A stretch of DNA of 64,000 bases from Verrucomicrobiaceae bacterium (GTDB lineage Bacteria > Verrucomicrobiota > Verrucomicrobiia > Verrucomicrobiales > Verrucomicrobiaceae): NCBI GenBank assembly GCA_027484445.1, contig JAIXSY010000042.1, positions 248,001-312,000 of the forward strand. The letters are read 5' to 3'. A program made the position numbers and the translations under genes. Positions within the stretch are counted from its first letter, which is position 1. Each line of letters starts with the position of its first letter. This document shows positions 55,716 to 64,000 of the stretch, one piece after another. Below the pieces are notes generated by a model, which worked only from the letters and a program-made list of their open reading frames with translations, was not told the DNA's origin and ran no database searches.

Positions 55716-57137
55716 ATGACTCCACCTCCTGCCCATGATCGTCCTGGCACTTTGGAAAAGGCTCTGCGCATCAATTTGGCACAGAAAATCTACGGCACCT
55801 TCGCCGAGATCGGCGCCGGCCAGGAGATCGCCAACTGGTTCTTCCGCGCTGGGGGTGCCTCAGGAACAGTGGCGAAGACCATGTCGGCCTATGACATGAC
55901 CTTCAGCGATGAGATTTACGGCAAAGCACGGCGCTATGTGTCCCGCGAGCGAATGACCGCAATGCTGGCACACGAATTCCAGATCGTGCAGGAGCGTCTG
56001 GCAGCCAAGCGTGGCGAAAGCACGACCTTCTTTGCGCTGGCCAATACGGTGCGTGCCCGAGGCTTTCGAGACACGACGGAGGAGTGCCATGGCTGGATGG
56101 GGCTGCGTTTTCAGACAGAGCCCAAGGGGCCGCCTTGTGAGGTGCAACTGCACGTGCGTCTGCTGGATACGACGAATGCACTTCAGGCCGACGCCCTTGG
56201 CATTCTCGGGGTGAATTTGCTGTACGCGGCCTTCCATCTGCGGGAAAGCCTACCCCTGTTTTTGGAGAGTCTCATGGACGGCCTGAATCGCTGGCGTGTG
56301 GAGATCGACATGATCGACTTCAGCGGTGCTGCTTTTCCCAAGGAATCGTTTGAGGACCGCCTGGTCGCCCTACAGTTGGTGCGCAGCGGCTTGTCAGACG
56401 CGGCTTTGTTCGGTCCAGATGGCGAGATCCTTCAGGTGGCCGATGTACTTTACAAAAAGCCCGTGTTTCTCAGTCGTGGCACCTTTGACCCGATCACTCG
56501 GGTGAATCTAGACATGCTGGAGCGCGGACTGAGCTCCTTTCACCGGGACTTTGGTCCGGCGGCAGAAGGTCATCTCGAGATCTGCGAGATCACCATGCAC
56601 AATCTGCTATGCCTGGACGATTGCGCCGTGGAATACGCAAACTTCCTGGCGCGAGCAGATGTGCTGCAATCTTTGGGCAAAAACGTGCTGATCTCGAAGT
56701 ATGCGGAATTCCACCGCCTGAGCAGTTACCTCGCGCGCTACACGCAGGCTCCGGTGGGCATTGTGCTCGGTTTGCCGTTGTTTGAGGAGCTATTCAACGA
56801 ACGCTGGTATGCGGATCTCGGCGGAGGTTTGCTGGAGGCTTTTGGGCGCCTTTTCAAAAATAGCGTGCGCCTGTACGTCTATCCGGCGGGCGATCCGATC
56901 ACGGCCAAAATCCGCACAGGAGCTCATGCCAAGGTGGCTCCTCATCAGCAGCATCTGCTGCGCTACCTGCTGGAGACCGACAGCGTGCGCGTCATCGACG
57001 ATTGCCTGGAAGACTGCGTCTTTGTCAGCAGTGCGGCGGTGCGCCAGATGATGCGCGATGGCGATCCTGCGTGGCGGAATTATGTGCCTGAGCTTGTGAG
57101 CCAGTGTGGCACGTGGGCTTCACCGGCAGCGGCTTGA
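55716..57137 (+). CDS. conserved cytosolic protein of unknown function
   Basis: 473 residues, no signal peptide or membrane helix. The N-terminal 80 residues look highly constrained (YGTFAEIGAGQEIANWFFRA, GGASGTVAKTMSAYDMTFSD). The pattern recalls a family seen in cyanobacteria and several other phyla that is often mislabelled as a TonB-box or nicotinate-nucleotide adenylyltransferase protein. No nucleotidyltransferase HxGH motif is visible, so I give no activity. Later stretches include ISKYAEFHRLSSYLARYT and FKNSVRLYVYPAGDP. The stop is eight bases from that of the convergent pseudo-rhomboid gene. Confidence 0.8.
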   Translation: MTPPPAHDRPGTLEKALRINLAQKIYGTFAEIGAGQEIANWFFRAGGASGTVAKTMSAYDMTFSDEIYGKARRYVSRERMTAMLAHEFQIVQERLAAKRGESTTFFALANTVRARGFRDTTEECHGWMGLRFQTEPKGPPCEVQLHVRLLDTTNALQADALGILGVNLLYAAFHLRESLPLFLESLMDGLNRWRVEIDMIDFSGAAFPKESFEDRLVALQLVRSGLSDAALFGPDGEILQVADVLYKKPVFLSRGTFDPITRVNLDMLERGLSSFHRDFGPAAEGHLEICEITMHNLLCLDDCAVEYANFLARADVLQSLGKNVLISKYAEFHRLSSYLARYTQAPVGIVLGLPLFEELFNERWYADLGGGLLEAFGRLFKNSVRLYVYPAGDPITAKIRTGAHAKVAPHQQHLLRYLLETDSVRVIDDCLEDCVFVSSAAVRQMMRDGDPAWRNYVPELVSQCGTWASPAAA

Positions 57138-57145
57138 TGCGTGAA

Positions 57146-57937
57146 TCACGAATTGGCCTGGGTAGCTTTGCTTCGACACACGGAGCAGATTTCCTCACCA
57201 GCATCATTGACTCTGAAGTCGAGCGCCGGGTCGTCTAGCTCGGTTTTGCCACAGGCGGAGCACTGGTGAAAAAAGCCTACAGCTTCGCTGGCCTGGGCAA
57301 ACTGGGCTCGCCGTTCGGCGACGCGGCTCTGATGGCGTTGCTGCTGAAAAAAGCCAGGGCCAAAGGCAATGATGAAGTTCAGGTGAGAACAAAGAACGGG
57401 CCAAAACAGGCTGGGGCTGCCCAGCACCATCAGACCGGTGAGCACGACATTCAGCCAGGCGATCCAGCGGATGCGAACAGGCAGGATGAAGAAGAGTAGG
57501 ATTTCCTCATTCGGATAAATCACAGCAAAGGCGAGCAGCAGGCTTTGAAACAAGAAAATGCCTGTGGCGGTGTAACCGAAGACCAGCGCCCCCACAGCCA
57601 CAGCCAGCATGCCCCCCAGGAAATACAACGTGCTGCGAAACGGTCCCCAGGCTTCTTCAAGACCTCTCCCCAACCAGCGCATGAACATGGCGCCGACCAC
57701 GGCCCACAAGAGATGCGTGGTCCCTGGAATGAAGATGAAGGTGATGAGCCGCCAAACCTCCCCACGCAGCAAGCGGTCAGCATCTAGGGCGAGGAAGTCG
57801 AAGTAGGCCTCGCGGGCCTCGGGGGCCATCAAGGTAAAGATCATAAAAACGCCGAGCTGCAGCAGCGCGACGAGTTGAACGAGGCCGGGGATAGCAAAAC
57901 GGCCAAAGCGGGCCTCAAGCTTGTCGAGGAATGACAT
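57146..57937 (-). CDS. rhomboid-like pseudoprotease with C-terminal zinc ribbon
   Basis: 263 residues. About six membrane helices with rhomboid topology, including the L1-like stretch LRGEVWRLITFIFIPGTTHL and FMRWLGRGLEEAWGPFRSTLY. The helix that should carry the catalytic GxSG reads VFGYTATGIFLFQSLLLAFA, without the serine motif, so it is probably inactive like derlins or iRhoms. A cytosolic tail from about 205 ends in a zinc-ribbon-like CSACG...CSVC pattern (about 226-253). A role in binding membrane proteins is inferred. It is divergent from the POT transporter gene. Confidence 0.8.
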   Translation of the reverse strand: MSFLDKLEARFGRFAIPGLVQLVALLQLGVFMIFTLMAPEAREAYFDFLALDADRLLRGEVWRLITFIFIPGTTHLLWAVVGAMFMRWLGRGLEEAWGPFRSTLYFLGGMLAVAVGALVFGYTATGIFLFQSLLLAFAVIYPNEEILLFFILPVRIRWIAWLNVVLTGLMVLGSPSLFWPVLCSHLNFIIAFGPGFFQQQRHQSRVAERRAQFAQASEAVGFFHQCSACGKTELDDPALDFRVNDAGEEICSVCRSKATQANS

Positions 57938-58118
57938 GATTAGGTCGGGTCAGAGACTGCTCATGCCCCTGATTTGCGAGCTAGGCAAGAGCAGAGGGCC
58001 AAAAGCCAAGGTCAGGAATTGTCAAAAATCAAAACAAGAGCGGTCATTTTCACCAAACTTGCAGGGCAGGCTTGCATCGTGCTGGGGAAATAAGGCGTTA
58101 TTCTCGCCCTTCTACCTC

Positions 58119-59468
58119 ATGTCTTTTCGCACGACTCCCGCTCCGTTGACCACCATGCCGCCAGGCATCCCCTACATCATTGGCAACGAACTGGCAGAGA
58201 GGTTCAGCTTTTATGGAATGCGCTCCATTCTCTACCTGTTCATGACGACAGCGCTCGTCACGCATGGGGGAGCTCCTGACCTGATGAGTGAAGCAAAGGC
58301 CAAGGAATGGACCCACCTTTTCATCGCTGGAGTCTATTTCACGCCGCTCGTGGGTGCCTTGATCTCGGATTTATGGTTGGGGAAATACAAGACCATCATT
58401 GTGCTCTCGCTGGTGTATTGCCTGGGGCACCTCGCGCTCGCCATCGACAATACCCGAACTGGGCTTGTCGTGGGGTTGACGCTGATCGCCATCGGTGCGG
58501 GTGGCATCAAGCCCTGTGTCTCAGCGCATGTGGGGGATCAATTCGCACGCACCAACGCACATCTGCTCTCCAAGGCCTTCAATTGGTTTTATCTCTCAAT
58601 CAATCTGGGTGCAGTGATCTCTCAGCTACTCACGCCGAAGCTTCTGGAATGGTTCGGGCCTCATGTGGCTTTTGGGGTGCCCGGCATCCTCATGTTTGTG
58701 GCCACGGTGGTTTTCTGGATGGGCAGGCATTCCTTTGCCCATGTGCCAGCGGATCGTCGGAAGTTCGTGAGTGATCTGCTGGATCCTCGATTCTTGCGCG
58801 CTCTGGTGGGATTGATCCCACTTTTCATCCTCATCGCGGCCTTCTGGAGCATCTTTGATCAAACGGCCTCAGCTTGGGTAGAGCAGGCCAACAAGATGGA
58901 TCTCAATGTCTGGGGCATGAAAATCAATCCCGCGCAGATGCAGGCCTTGAATTCTTTCTTCATCTTGGTGCTCATTCCTGCATTCACCTGGGTGATCTAC
59001 CCGCAAACAGCCAAAGTGATTGAGGTAACTCCGCTGCGCCGGATAGGGGTCGGCTTTTTGCTCACGTTGGCTACTGTTTTTATCTCGGCCTGGATTGAGC
59101 AGCAAATCGCTGCGGGGCTGCGTCCTTCGATTGCTTGGCAAGCCCTGGCATACTTTCTCTTAACAGCCGCAGAAATCTTGATCTCAATCACAGCTCTTGA
59201 GTTTAGCTACACGCAAGCTCCGCCACGGCTGAAGTCGCTGGTCATGTCATTGGATCTGCTGTCCGTGGCCCTGGGGAACTTTTTCACCTCACGGGTGAAT
59301 GCCTACATTGAGAAAGCTGGGGAGGCCTCAGGTTTGTCAGGGGCTGCCTACTGGTGGTTTTTCCTCAAAGTGACCGCAGTGACTACGGTGGTGTTTTGCA
59401 TCGTGGCAAGCATCTATCGGGGGCAAACTTACCTCCAAGATGAGGAAGAAAAAACAGCTGAGTCCTGA
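58119..59468 (+). CDS. POT/PTR-family proton-coupled peptide transporter
   Basis: 449 residues with about twelve membrane helices. Helix 1 has the ExxER proton/peptide motif ELAERFSFYGMRS (E24, E27, R28). The PTR signature region is GALISDLWLGKYKTIIVLSL, and a second conserved block is GAGGIKPCVSAHVGDQF followed by FNWFYLSINLGA. Imports di- and tripeptides with protons. The frame is open to 57921, but the ATG at 58119 matches the family start and leaves a normal divergent promoter gap of 181 bases. Confidence 0.93.
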   Translation: MSFRTTPAPLTTMPPGIPYIIGNELAERFSFYGMRSILYLFMTTALVTHGGAPDLMSEAKAKEWTHLFIAGVYFTPLVGALISDLWLGKYKTIIVLSLVYCLGHLALAIDNTRTGLVVGLTLIAIGAGGIKPCVSAHVGDQFARTNAHLLSKAFNWFYLSINLGAVISQLLTPKLLEWFGPHVAFGVPGILMFVATVVFWMGRHSFAHVPADRRKFVSDLLDPRFLRALVGLIPLFILIAAFWSIFDQTASAWVEQANKMDLNVWGMKINPAQMQALNSFFILVLIPAFTWVIYPQTAKVIEVTPLRRIGVGFLLTLATVFISAWIEQQIAAGLRPSIAWQALAYFLLTAAEILISITALEFSYTQAPPRLKSLVMSLDLLSVALGNFFTSRVNAYIEKAGEASGLSGAAYWWFFLKVTAVTTVVFCIVASIYRGQTYLQDEEEKTAES

Positions 59469-59886
59469 GCTTGTTTTTTCTGAATTCTGCCTCCCCGAGC
59501 TCCCGGCAGGGGGAGGCAGCCGACTCAGACAAACTTTTGGATGAGAAAAGCGACCTGATGCAAGAGACAAAAGCCCGCAAAAATCAGTTCAAAAAACTTG
59601 TCAGAAAAATTCATTTTTTTCAAGAGGAGGCGGTTTGAGGTTGATTTTGTGAGCTGGGATTTGCTCTTGGGAACCTTCAGATTCAGTGATTTGTGGGCTT
59701 TTTCGCTCGGCGGCGCAGGCAGGGTCCTTCGGCTTGTCTGAAATCAGCCCCATGACGCCAGCACACTCCTGGCTGCAAACTCACTTTCCATCTGCATCTG
59801 ATGTGGGGCGATGGCCTCTGTGCTGCTACTTCTGGGCTGTTGGGATGCAATCTTCCCACCAGTCCTGACGTACCTTCGTCCCCCCT
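59469..59886. other. 418-base intergenic region
   Basis: No convincing gene. A 10-bp hairpin CTGCCTCCCC (59487-59496) pairs with 59510-59519 shortly after the transporter stop; without a T-run it is only a possible end signal. The rest should hold the promoter of the DUF1501 gene; none is confidently placed. Confidence 0.45.
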
Positions 59887-61329
59887 ATGTCCCATCATTC
59901 ATTGCAGCTCGAACACCACTTTTTGACTCGTCGCCAGATGCTCAACCGAGTGGGCATGGGCATGGGGGCCATGGCTCTGGGAGGCATGATGGGCGATGAG
60001 AAAGGTCAGGCTGCTGGAGTGGATGCCACCCATCCTTTTGGCGTGCGGCGCCCGCACCATGAGCCGAAGGCCAAGCGGGTGATCCATTTCTTCATGAATG
60101 GTGGCCCCTCGCAGGTGGATACTTTTGATCCGAAGCCAGAGCTGACCAAGTATGATGGCAAACCTCTGCCGAGTCTTTTGAAGACCGAGCGTCCGACGGG
60201 AGCGGGCTTGAAATCACCCTTTGGTTTCAAAAAGTATGGCCAGTGCGGGCTCGAAGTCAGCGACATCTTCGCCAAGACCGCTGCCTATGCCGATGATCTC
60301 TGCGTCATCCGCTCCATGTGCGCAGATGTCCCAAACCATGAGCCATCGCTCGGGTTGATGAACTGTGGGGATGGACGTCTGCACCGACCTAGCATGGGCT
60401 CGTGGATCACTTATGGGCTGGGATCGGAGAATGAAAACCTACCGGGATACATCTCCATGTGCCCCAAAGGCATGCCAACGCGTCGCACCAAGAACTGGCA
60501 GTCGGCTTTTCTCCCCAGCATCTACCAGGGCACCTACATCAACACGGCTGACACTGAAGTGGATAAGCTGGTCGAATTCATCAAGAACGGCTCACTGGAT
60601 CTGAAGCAGCAGCGTCGCCAGCTCGACCTTCTGTATGCCCTGAACGAGAATCATCTAAAGCAGCGACAAAATGACCAGCAGCTCGATGCACGAATTCAGA
60701 GTTTTGAGTTGGCCTATCGCATGCAGATGGAGGCCTCCGATGCTTTTGACATCAGCAAGGAGCCTGAATCCGTTCGCAAAGCCTATGGCGAGAATGATTT
60801 TGGTCGCCAGACACTGATCGCGCGCCGTTTGCTTGAACGAGGAGTGCGGTTCATTCAGCTCTGGACAGGAGCCGGCCAGCCCTGGGACAGCCACGATGAA
60901 ATCCTGGATCACGCCCGACTCGCGAAGGATGTGGATCAGGCAATCGCAGCCTTCATGGGTGATATGAAGCAGCGAGGCCTTTTTGACGACACCCTCATGA
61001 TCTGGGGTGGAGAGTTTGGACGCACTCCTGCTGTGGAGCTGCCCACGCCAGGGGCCAATGCAGGCAAGCAGCGCGGGCGTGACCACAATCACTACGGTTT
61101 CACCTATTGGCTGGCTGGCGGTGGGGTCAAAGGTGGCTACACGCATGGAGCCACCGATGAGTTTGGTTTCGCGGCCATTGAGAACAAGGTCCACGTTCAT
61201 GATCTGCACGCTACTTTGCTGCATCTGCTGGGCTTTGACCACGAACGCTTTACCTACAAATATGCAGGCCTCGACTTCCGCCTCACGGGCGTCAACGAGT
61301 GCTCGGTGGTGAAGGAATTGCTCGCCTAA
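59887..61329 (+). CDS. Tat-exported DUF1501 (sulfatase-fold) protein
   Basis: 480 residues. Tat signal TRRQMLNRVGMGMGAMALGG, then the DUF1501 body: KRVIHFFMNGGPSQVDTFDP, the loop after GLKSPFGFKKYGQCG, DDLCVIRSMCADVPNHEP, IQLWTGAGQPWDSHD, MIWGGEFGRTPAVE and GRDHNHYGFTYWLAGGGVKG. The fold resembles alkaline-phosphatase/sulfatase enzymes with conserved metal-ligand Asp and His. In Planctomycetota and Verrucomicrobiota it is usually next to a DUF1549/DUF1553 cytochrome-type gene; here that partner is absent. Substrate unknown. Confidence 0.93.
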   Translation: MSHHSLQLEHHFLTRRQMLNRVGMGMGAMALGGMMGDEKGQAAGVDATHPFGVRRPHHEPKAKRVIHFFMNGGPSQVDTFDPKPELTKYDGKPLPSLLKTERPTGAGLKSPFGFKKYGQCGLEVSDIFAKTAAYADDLCVIRSMCADVPNHEPSLGLMNCGDGRLHRPSMGSWITYGLGSENENLPGYISMCPKGMPTRRTKNWQSAFLPSIYQGTYINTADTEVDKLVEFIKNGSLDLKQQRRQLDLLYALNENHLKQRQNDQQLDARIQSFELAYRMQMEASDAFDISKEPESVRKAYGENDFGRQTLIARRLLERGVRFIQLWTGAGQPWDSHDEILDHARLAKDVDQAIAAFMGDMKQRGLFDDTLMIWGGEFGRTPAVELPTPGANAGKQRGRDHNHYGFTYWLAGGGVKGGYTHGATDEFGFAAIENKVHVHDLHATLLHLLGFDHERFTYKYAGLDFRLTGVNECSVVKELLA

Positions 61330-61356
61330 GGGTTCCCTCGCGGAAGACCCGGCGGA

Positions 61357-63729
61357 TTACTCCTTGGGGTCTTCTTTTTTCTCGGCGTCCTTCTTCAGCA
61401 GCTCTTTCATGGGGTTGATGCCCTTCTCGTCTTTGTAGAGTTGGAATTTGCTCTTCACGGGTCGGCGTGGCCAGAAGTTGTTTTCGACGTTGGTGTCCAC
61501 CAGCTCTTGGCGTGGGTCAAAGGTCACTGCTTTGAGTTCTTTCGGGGTGAAGAGCATCTTGGAAGTTTTTTCCGTGTTAAAGCGCCAGATTTCTGCGGGC
61601 AGGTTCAGTTCTTCCGTGCTGCCGTCGGTGTATTCGAGTTTCAAGATCACAGGACTGATCAGACCACCTACATTGCTCAGCTCGATTGAGTAAAAGTTGT
61701 GTTTGGTTTTCAGCAGCGCAGGATCGATTTCCTCTTCCTGAAGAGTTTTGATCAAAGCATCGAACTTCTTCTTTTCGCTCGGCAGCACCGTCGTTTCATC
61801 AAAGGTATCGTAAAAGTCTTTGAGTTCGGGATATCGGTCGATGCGCTTTGGCAGAGCATAGTTGCGCTCCCGCGTCAGCGTTTTCGGCAGTTCGTCTTCT
61901 TCCTTCTTTTGGCGTTTTTTCTCGATCTCAGGATCACGACTGTCGAGCTGGAGCCAGCGCACGGATTCCACGGAGACATCGACATGATCCACGCTGTAAA
62001 ACCAACCGCGCCAGAACCAGTCGAGATCAATCCCGCTTGCATCTTCCATGGTTCGGAAAAAATCAGAGGGAGTGGGGCGCTTGAACATCCAGCGCTGAGC
62101 GTAGGTCTTGAAGGCGTGATCAAAGGCCTCTCGACCCAGAACGTGTTCACGCAAGATATTGAGCGCGACCGTTGGCTGGCCATAGGCATTTGGGCCGAGG
62201 TCCACGATGGATTCGGAATTGGTCATGATCGGCGCTCTGTCCGACTGACGCATGTATTCCACCATGCTGCGTTCAGTGCGTCGGTGTTTCCAGTCGTTTT
62301 CCCATTCCTCTTCGGTCAGGTATTCCACAAAGGAATTCAGCCCTTCATCCATCCAGGTCCACTGGCGCTCATCTGAGTTCACGATCATGGGGAACCAGTT
62401 GTGCCCCACTTCGTGGATGATGACGCCAATCAGGGCGTATTTGGTGCGCTCAGGATAGGTGCCGTCTTTTTCAGGCCGTGGTCCGTTGAAGCTGATCATG
62501 GGATACTCCATGCCACCGACAGGGCCATTCACTGACCAAGCAACGGGGTAGGGGTAGTCAAAGGTGTAGCGCGAATAGACCTGGATGGTGTGCGCGATAG
62601 CGTGGGTCGAATACTTGTCCCAGAGTGGCATTCCCTCTTTGGGATACATGGACATGGCCATCACGGGCGCTGTGCCTTCATGGCTTTGGGTTCCGTTTGC
62701 GTTCGGCTTCGAATGATGATGCCCCTCGACGGCCATGGCATCCCAGATGAATTTCCTCGAGCTGGCGAAGGCAAAATCGCGGATGTCAGCTGCCTGGAAG
62801 ATCCAGGTCTTCCGATCTTTGGCGCGGCTTTTTTCAGCGGCTTTGGCCTCTTCAGGAGTGACGATGAACACAGGTTTGCGTGTGGCTTTTTTGGCCTGCT
62901 CCAGGCGTTCGCGCTGATTTTCACTGAGGATTTCCTTTTCATTCACCAAGGAGCCTGTGGCGGCAACGAGGTGATCCGCAGGCACGGTGATGGCGACCTT
63001 GTAGTCCCCGAATTCCAGGGTGAATTCACCGGTGCCGAGGAACTGTTTGTTGATCCAGCCTGCATAGTCGGTGTAGGCCGCCATGCGTGGAAACCACTGT
63101 GCGATCGTGTAGATGCAGTTGCCGTCTTCTTTGAAGAACTCATAGCCAGTGCGGGCATTGATCCGCTCGCAGTCGTTGATGGGATAGCTCCAGGCGATCT
63201 GAAAAGTGAACGAGGCCCCTGGAGCTAACGGTTGGGGAAGATCCAGCCTGAGCATCGTTTTCACCACCGCATGAGCCAGAGGCTTGCCTTCGGCATCGGT
63301 GAGGCGGGAGATCTTCATTTCTCCATCGTAGTCTTCATAGGCCAGCAGACGATCCAGCGCGGCATAGGTGATCTTGTCGGGATCTATGCCACGTTTGATG
63401 TTGGGCACCGTGCGTGAGTCCGCCTGGTGCGAGAGGTAGTTTTGATCGAGCTGGACCCAGAGGTAAGGAAGGGTATCTGGCGAGTGATTGTGATAAGTCA
63501 CCCGGGCATCGCCGCGAAGGCTGCGCTTTTCATCATCAAGCTCCACCCGGATGTCATAGTCAGCGCGGTTTTGCCAGTAGGCGCTGCCCGGTGCGCCCGA
63601 GGCATTTCGGATCGTGGAGGGCGTCGGGATGCTGGAGTCGAGCTGCTGAAATTTAGCCACGGAGGCACCTGGCTGGGCAGCACTAGCCGCAGAGAGAGCT
63701 AGGCAAAGGGCGATGATCTGATGACGCAT
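61357..63729 (-). CDS. M1-family zinc aminopeptidase, exported
   Basis: 790 residues with a signal peptide (MRHQIIALCLALSAASAAQ). Gluzincin core: GGMEYPM (the exopeptidase GAMEN-type motif), then HEVGH and, 18 residues later, the zinc-ligand glutamate in DEGLNSF. The N-terminal saddle domain (about 45-270) and a Lys/Glu-rich C-terminus (ELLKKDAEKKEDPKE) complete it. Probably trims peptides in the periplasm; peptides so released could feed the POT transporter encoded nearby (inference). The ATG at 63729 gives the signal peptide; the frame to 63969 overlaps the efp gene and is rejected. Confidence 0.92.
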   Translation of the reverse strand: MRHQIIALCLALSAASAAQPGASVAKFQQLDSSIPTPSTIRNASGAPGSAYWQNRADYDIRVELDDEKRSLRGDARVTYHNHSPDTLPYLWVQLDQNYLSHQADSRTVPNIKRGIDPDKITYAALDRLLAYEDYDGEMKISRLTDAEGKPLAHAVVKTMLRLDLPQPLAPGASFTFQIAWSYPINDCERINARTGYEFFKEDGNCIYTIAQWFPRMAAYTDYAGWINKQFLGTGEFTLEFGDYKVAITVPADHLVAATGSLVNEKEILSENQRERLEQAKKATRKPVFIVTPEEAKAAEKSRAKDRKTWIFQAADIRDFAFASSRKFIWDAMAVEGHHHSKPNANGTQSHEGTAPVMAMSMYPKEGMPLWDKYSTHAIAHTIQVYSRYTFDYPYPVAWSVNGPVGGMEYPMISFNGPRPEKDGTYPERTKYALIGVIIHEVGHNWFPMIVNSDERQWTWMDEGLNSFVEYLTEEEWENDWKHRRTERSMVEYMRQSDRAPIMTNSESIVDLGPNAYGQPTVALNILREHVLGREAFDHAFKTYAQRWMFKRPTPSDFFRTMEDASGIDLDWFWRGWFYSVDHVDVSVESVRWLQLDSRDPEIEKKRQKKEEDELPKTLTRERNYALPKRIDRYPELKDFYDTFDETTVLPSEKKKFDALIKTLQEEEIDPALLKTKHNFYSIELSNVGGLISPVILKLEYTDGSTEELNLPAEIWRFNTEKTSKMLFTPKELKAVTFDPRQELVDTNVENNFWPRRPVKSKFQLYKDEKGINPMKELLKKDAEKKEDPKE

Positions 63730-63849
63730 GAGAGTGATAAAATCCGGGCCAGCAGGATCAAAGCAAGACCACATATTGGTGAATTGCGGTTTTTCTCTCC
63801 TGGATTCGCCCTTGCTTTCCCTGGCAGGCTGTCTAAAGCGCCCGCTCCT

Positions 63850-64000
63850 ATGGCATCTACCCCCGTCATCAACCTCCGCAAAGGCCACGCCGTGCGGTAC
63901 AACAATGAAGTCTGCACCGTCTCCGCCTTCGAGCTGAAGACACCTCCGCGCATGGCTTCCTACGTGCAAATGTCGATCCGCACCTTGAGCACTGGCAAGG
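63850..64000 (+). CDS. efp: elongation factor P (5' part, cut by the window end)
   Basis: 50 codons are visible, beginning MASTPVINLRKGHAVRYNNE. The KOW-like domain I of EF-P is recognisable, with SIRTLSTGK aligning to the usual KxxNxxTGK strand. The loop that bears the modified lysine (PGKG in E. coli) reads TPPRMAS, with R34 at the tip, so the modified residue is apparently arginine rather than lysine; EfpL/YeiP also has a tip arginine. EF-P rescues ribosomes at polyproline. Whether this is EF-P or the EfpL paralogue needs the rest of the gene. Confidence 0.75.
   Translation, partial: MASTPVINLRKGHAVRYNNEVCTVSAFELKTPPRMASYVQMSIRTLSTGK

Noticed and set aside
59686..59868. 60-codon plus-strand frame before the DUF1501 gene
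   Set aside because: No ribosome-binding site, no family resemblance and ordinary intergenic composition.

Overview
The window looks like a chromosomal segment of a Verrucomicrobiota bacterium (Verrucomicrobiales, Prosthecobacter/Verrucomicrobium-like). The reasons are gene-content ones. There is a giant autotransporter-repeat protein with a PEP-CTERM tail. There are a Tat-exported DUF1501 protein, a Tat-exported Gfo/Idh/MocA dehydrogenase and a Tat-exported beta-propeller protein. There is a TonB-dependent receptor, genes often lack clear Shine-Dalgarno sites, and GC is high everywhere except around the giant gene. The assignment is inferred; no rRNA is present.

Layout. 1-7.0 kb is a leftward cluster: an EboC/UbiA-like prenyltransferase, cmk, plsC, then a four-gene set that copies the cnrYXH plan (membrane anti-sigma, periplasmic metal sensor, ECF sigma factor) and ends in a TonB-dependent receptor. 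A HigB/HigA-type toxin-antitoxin pair and a pyridoxamine-oxidase-fold protein follow. 7.05-8.2 kb is an orphan cytosolic histidine kinase. 8.2-8.66 kb is a hairpin-rich intergenic element bounded by inverted repeats. 8.66-11.84 kb is a bacterial NLR-like gene (nuclease-like N-terminus, NB-ARC ATPase, array of near-identical TPRs), divergent from an in-frame rpiB-glyA fusion. A strong bidirectional terminator, a parvulin isomerase and ribF follow.

15.7-36.5 kb is one gene of about 20.3 kb encoding a ~6,757-residue secreted beta-strand-repeat protein. An AT-rich leader with three inverted repeats precedes it and a rho-independent terminator follows it. 36.6-43.0 kb carries an ADP-ribosylglycohydrolase, a SixA-type phosphatase, an unknown membrane protein, a Tat-exported NHL-type propeller and a double-VWA membrane protein. 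43.0-44.1 kb holds tRNA-Leu, ubiE/menG, tRNA-Met and tRNA-Asn. 44.2-47.8 kb holds a YndJ/DUF1990 pair, an esterase and an RND adaptor without its pump.

48.1-52.4 kb holds leuA, serS and a reduced adenylate-forming enzyme. 52.5-64 kb holds an outer-membrane barrel protein, the Gfo/Idh/MocA protein, a conserved protein of unknown role, a pseudo-rhomboid with a zinc ribbon, a POT peptide transporter, a lone DUF1501 protein, an M1 peptidase and the start of an EF-P gene.

Most interesting: the NLR-like defence candidate with homogenised TPR repeats; the cnrYXH-like metal-signalling cassette wired to a TonB receptor; the RpiB-GlyA fusion; the giant surface protein with six ~1,000-residue super-modules, a foreign-looking insertion and a structured leader.
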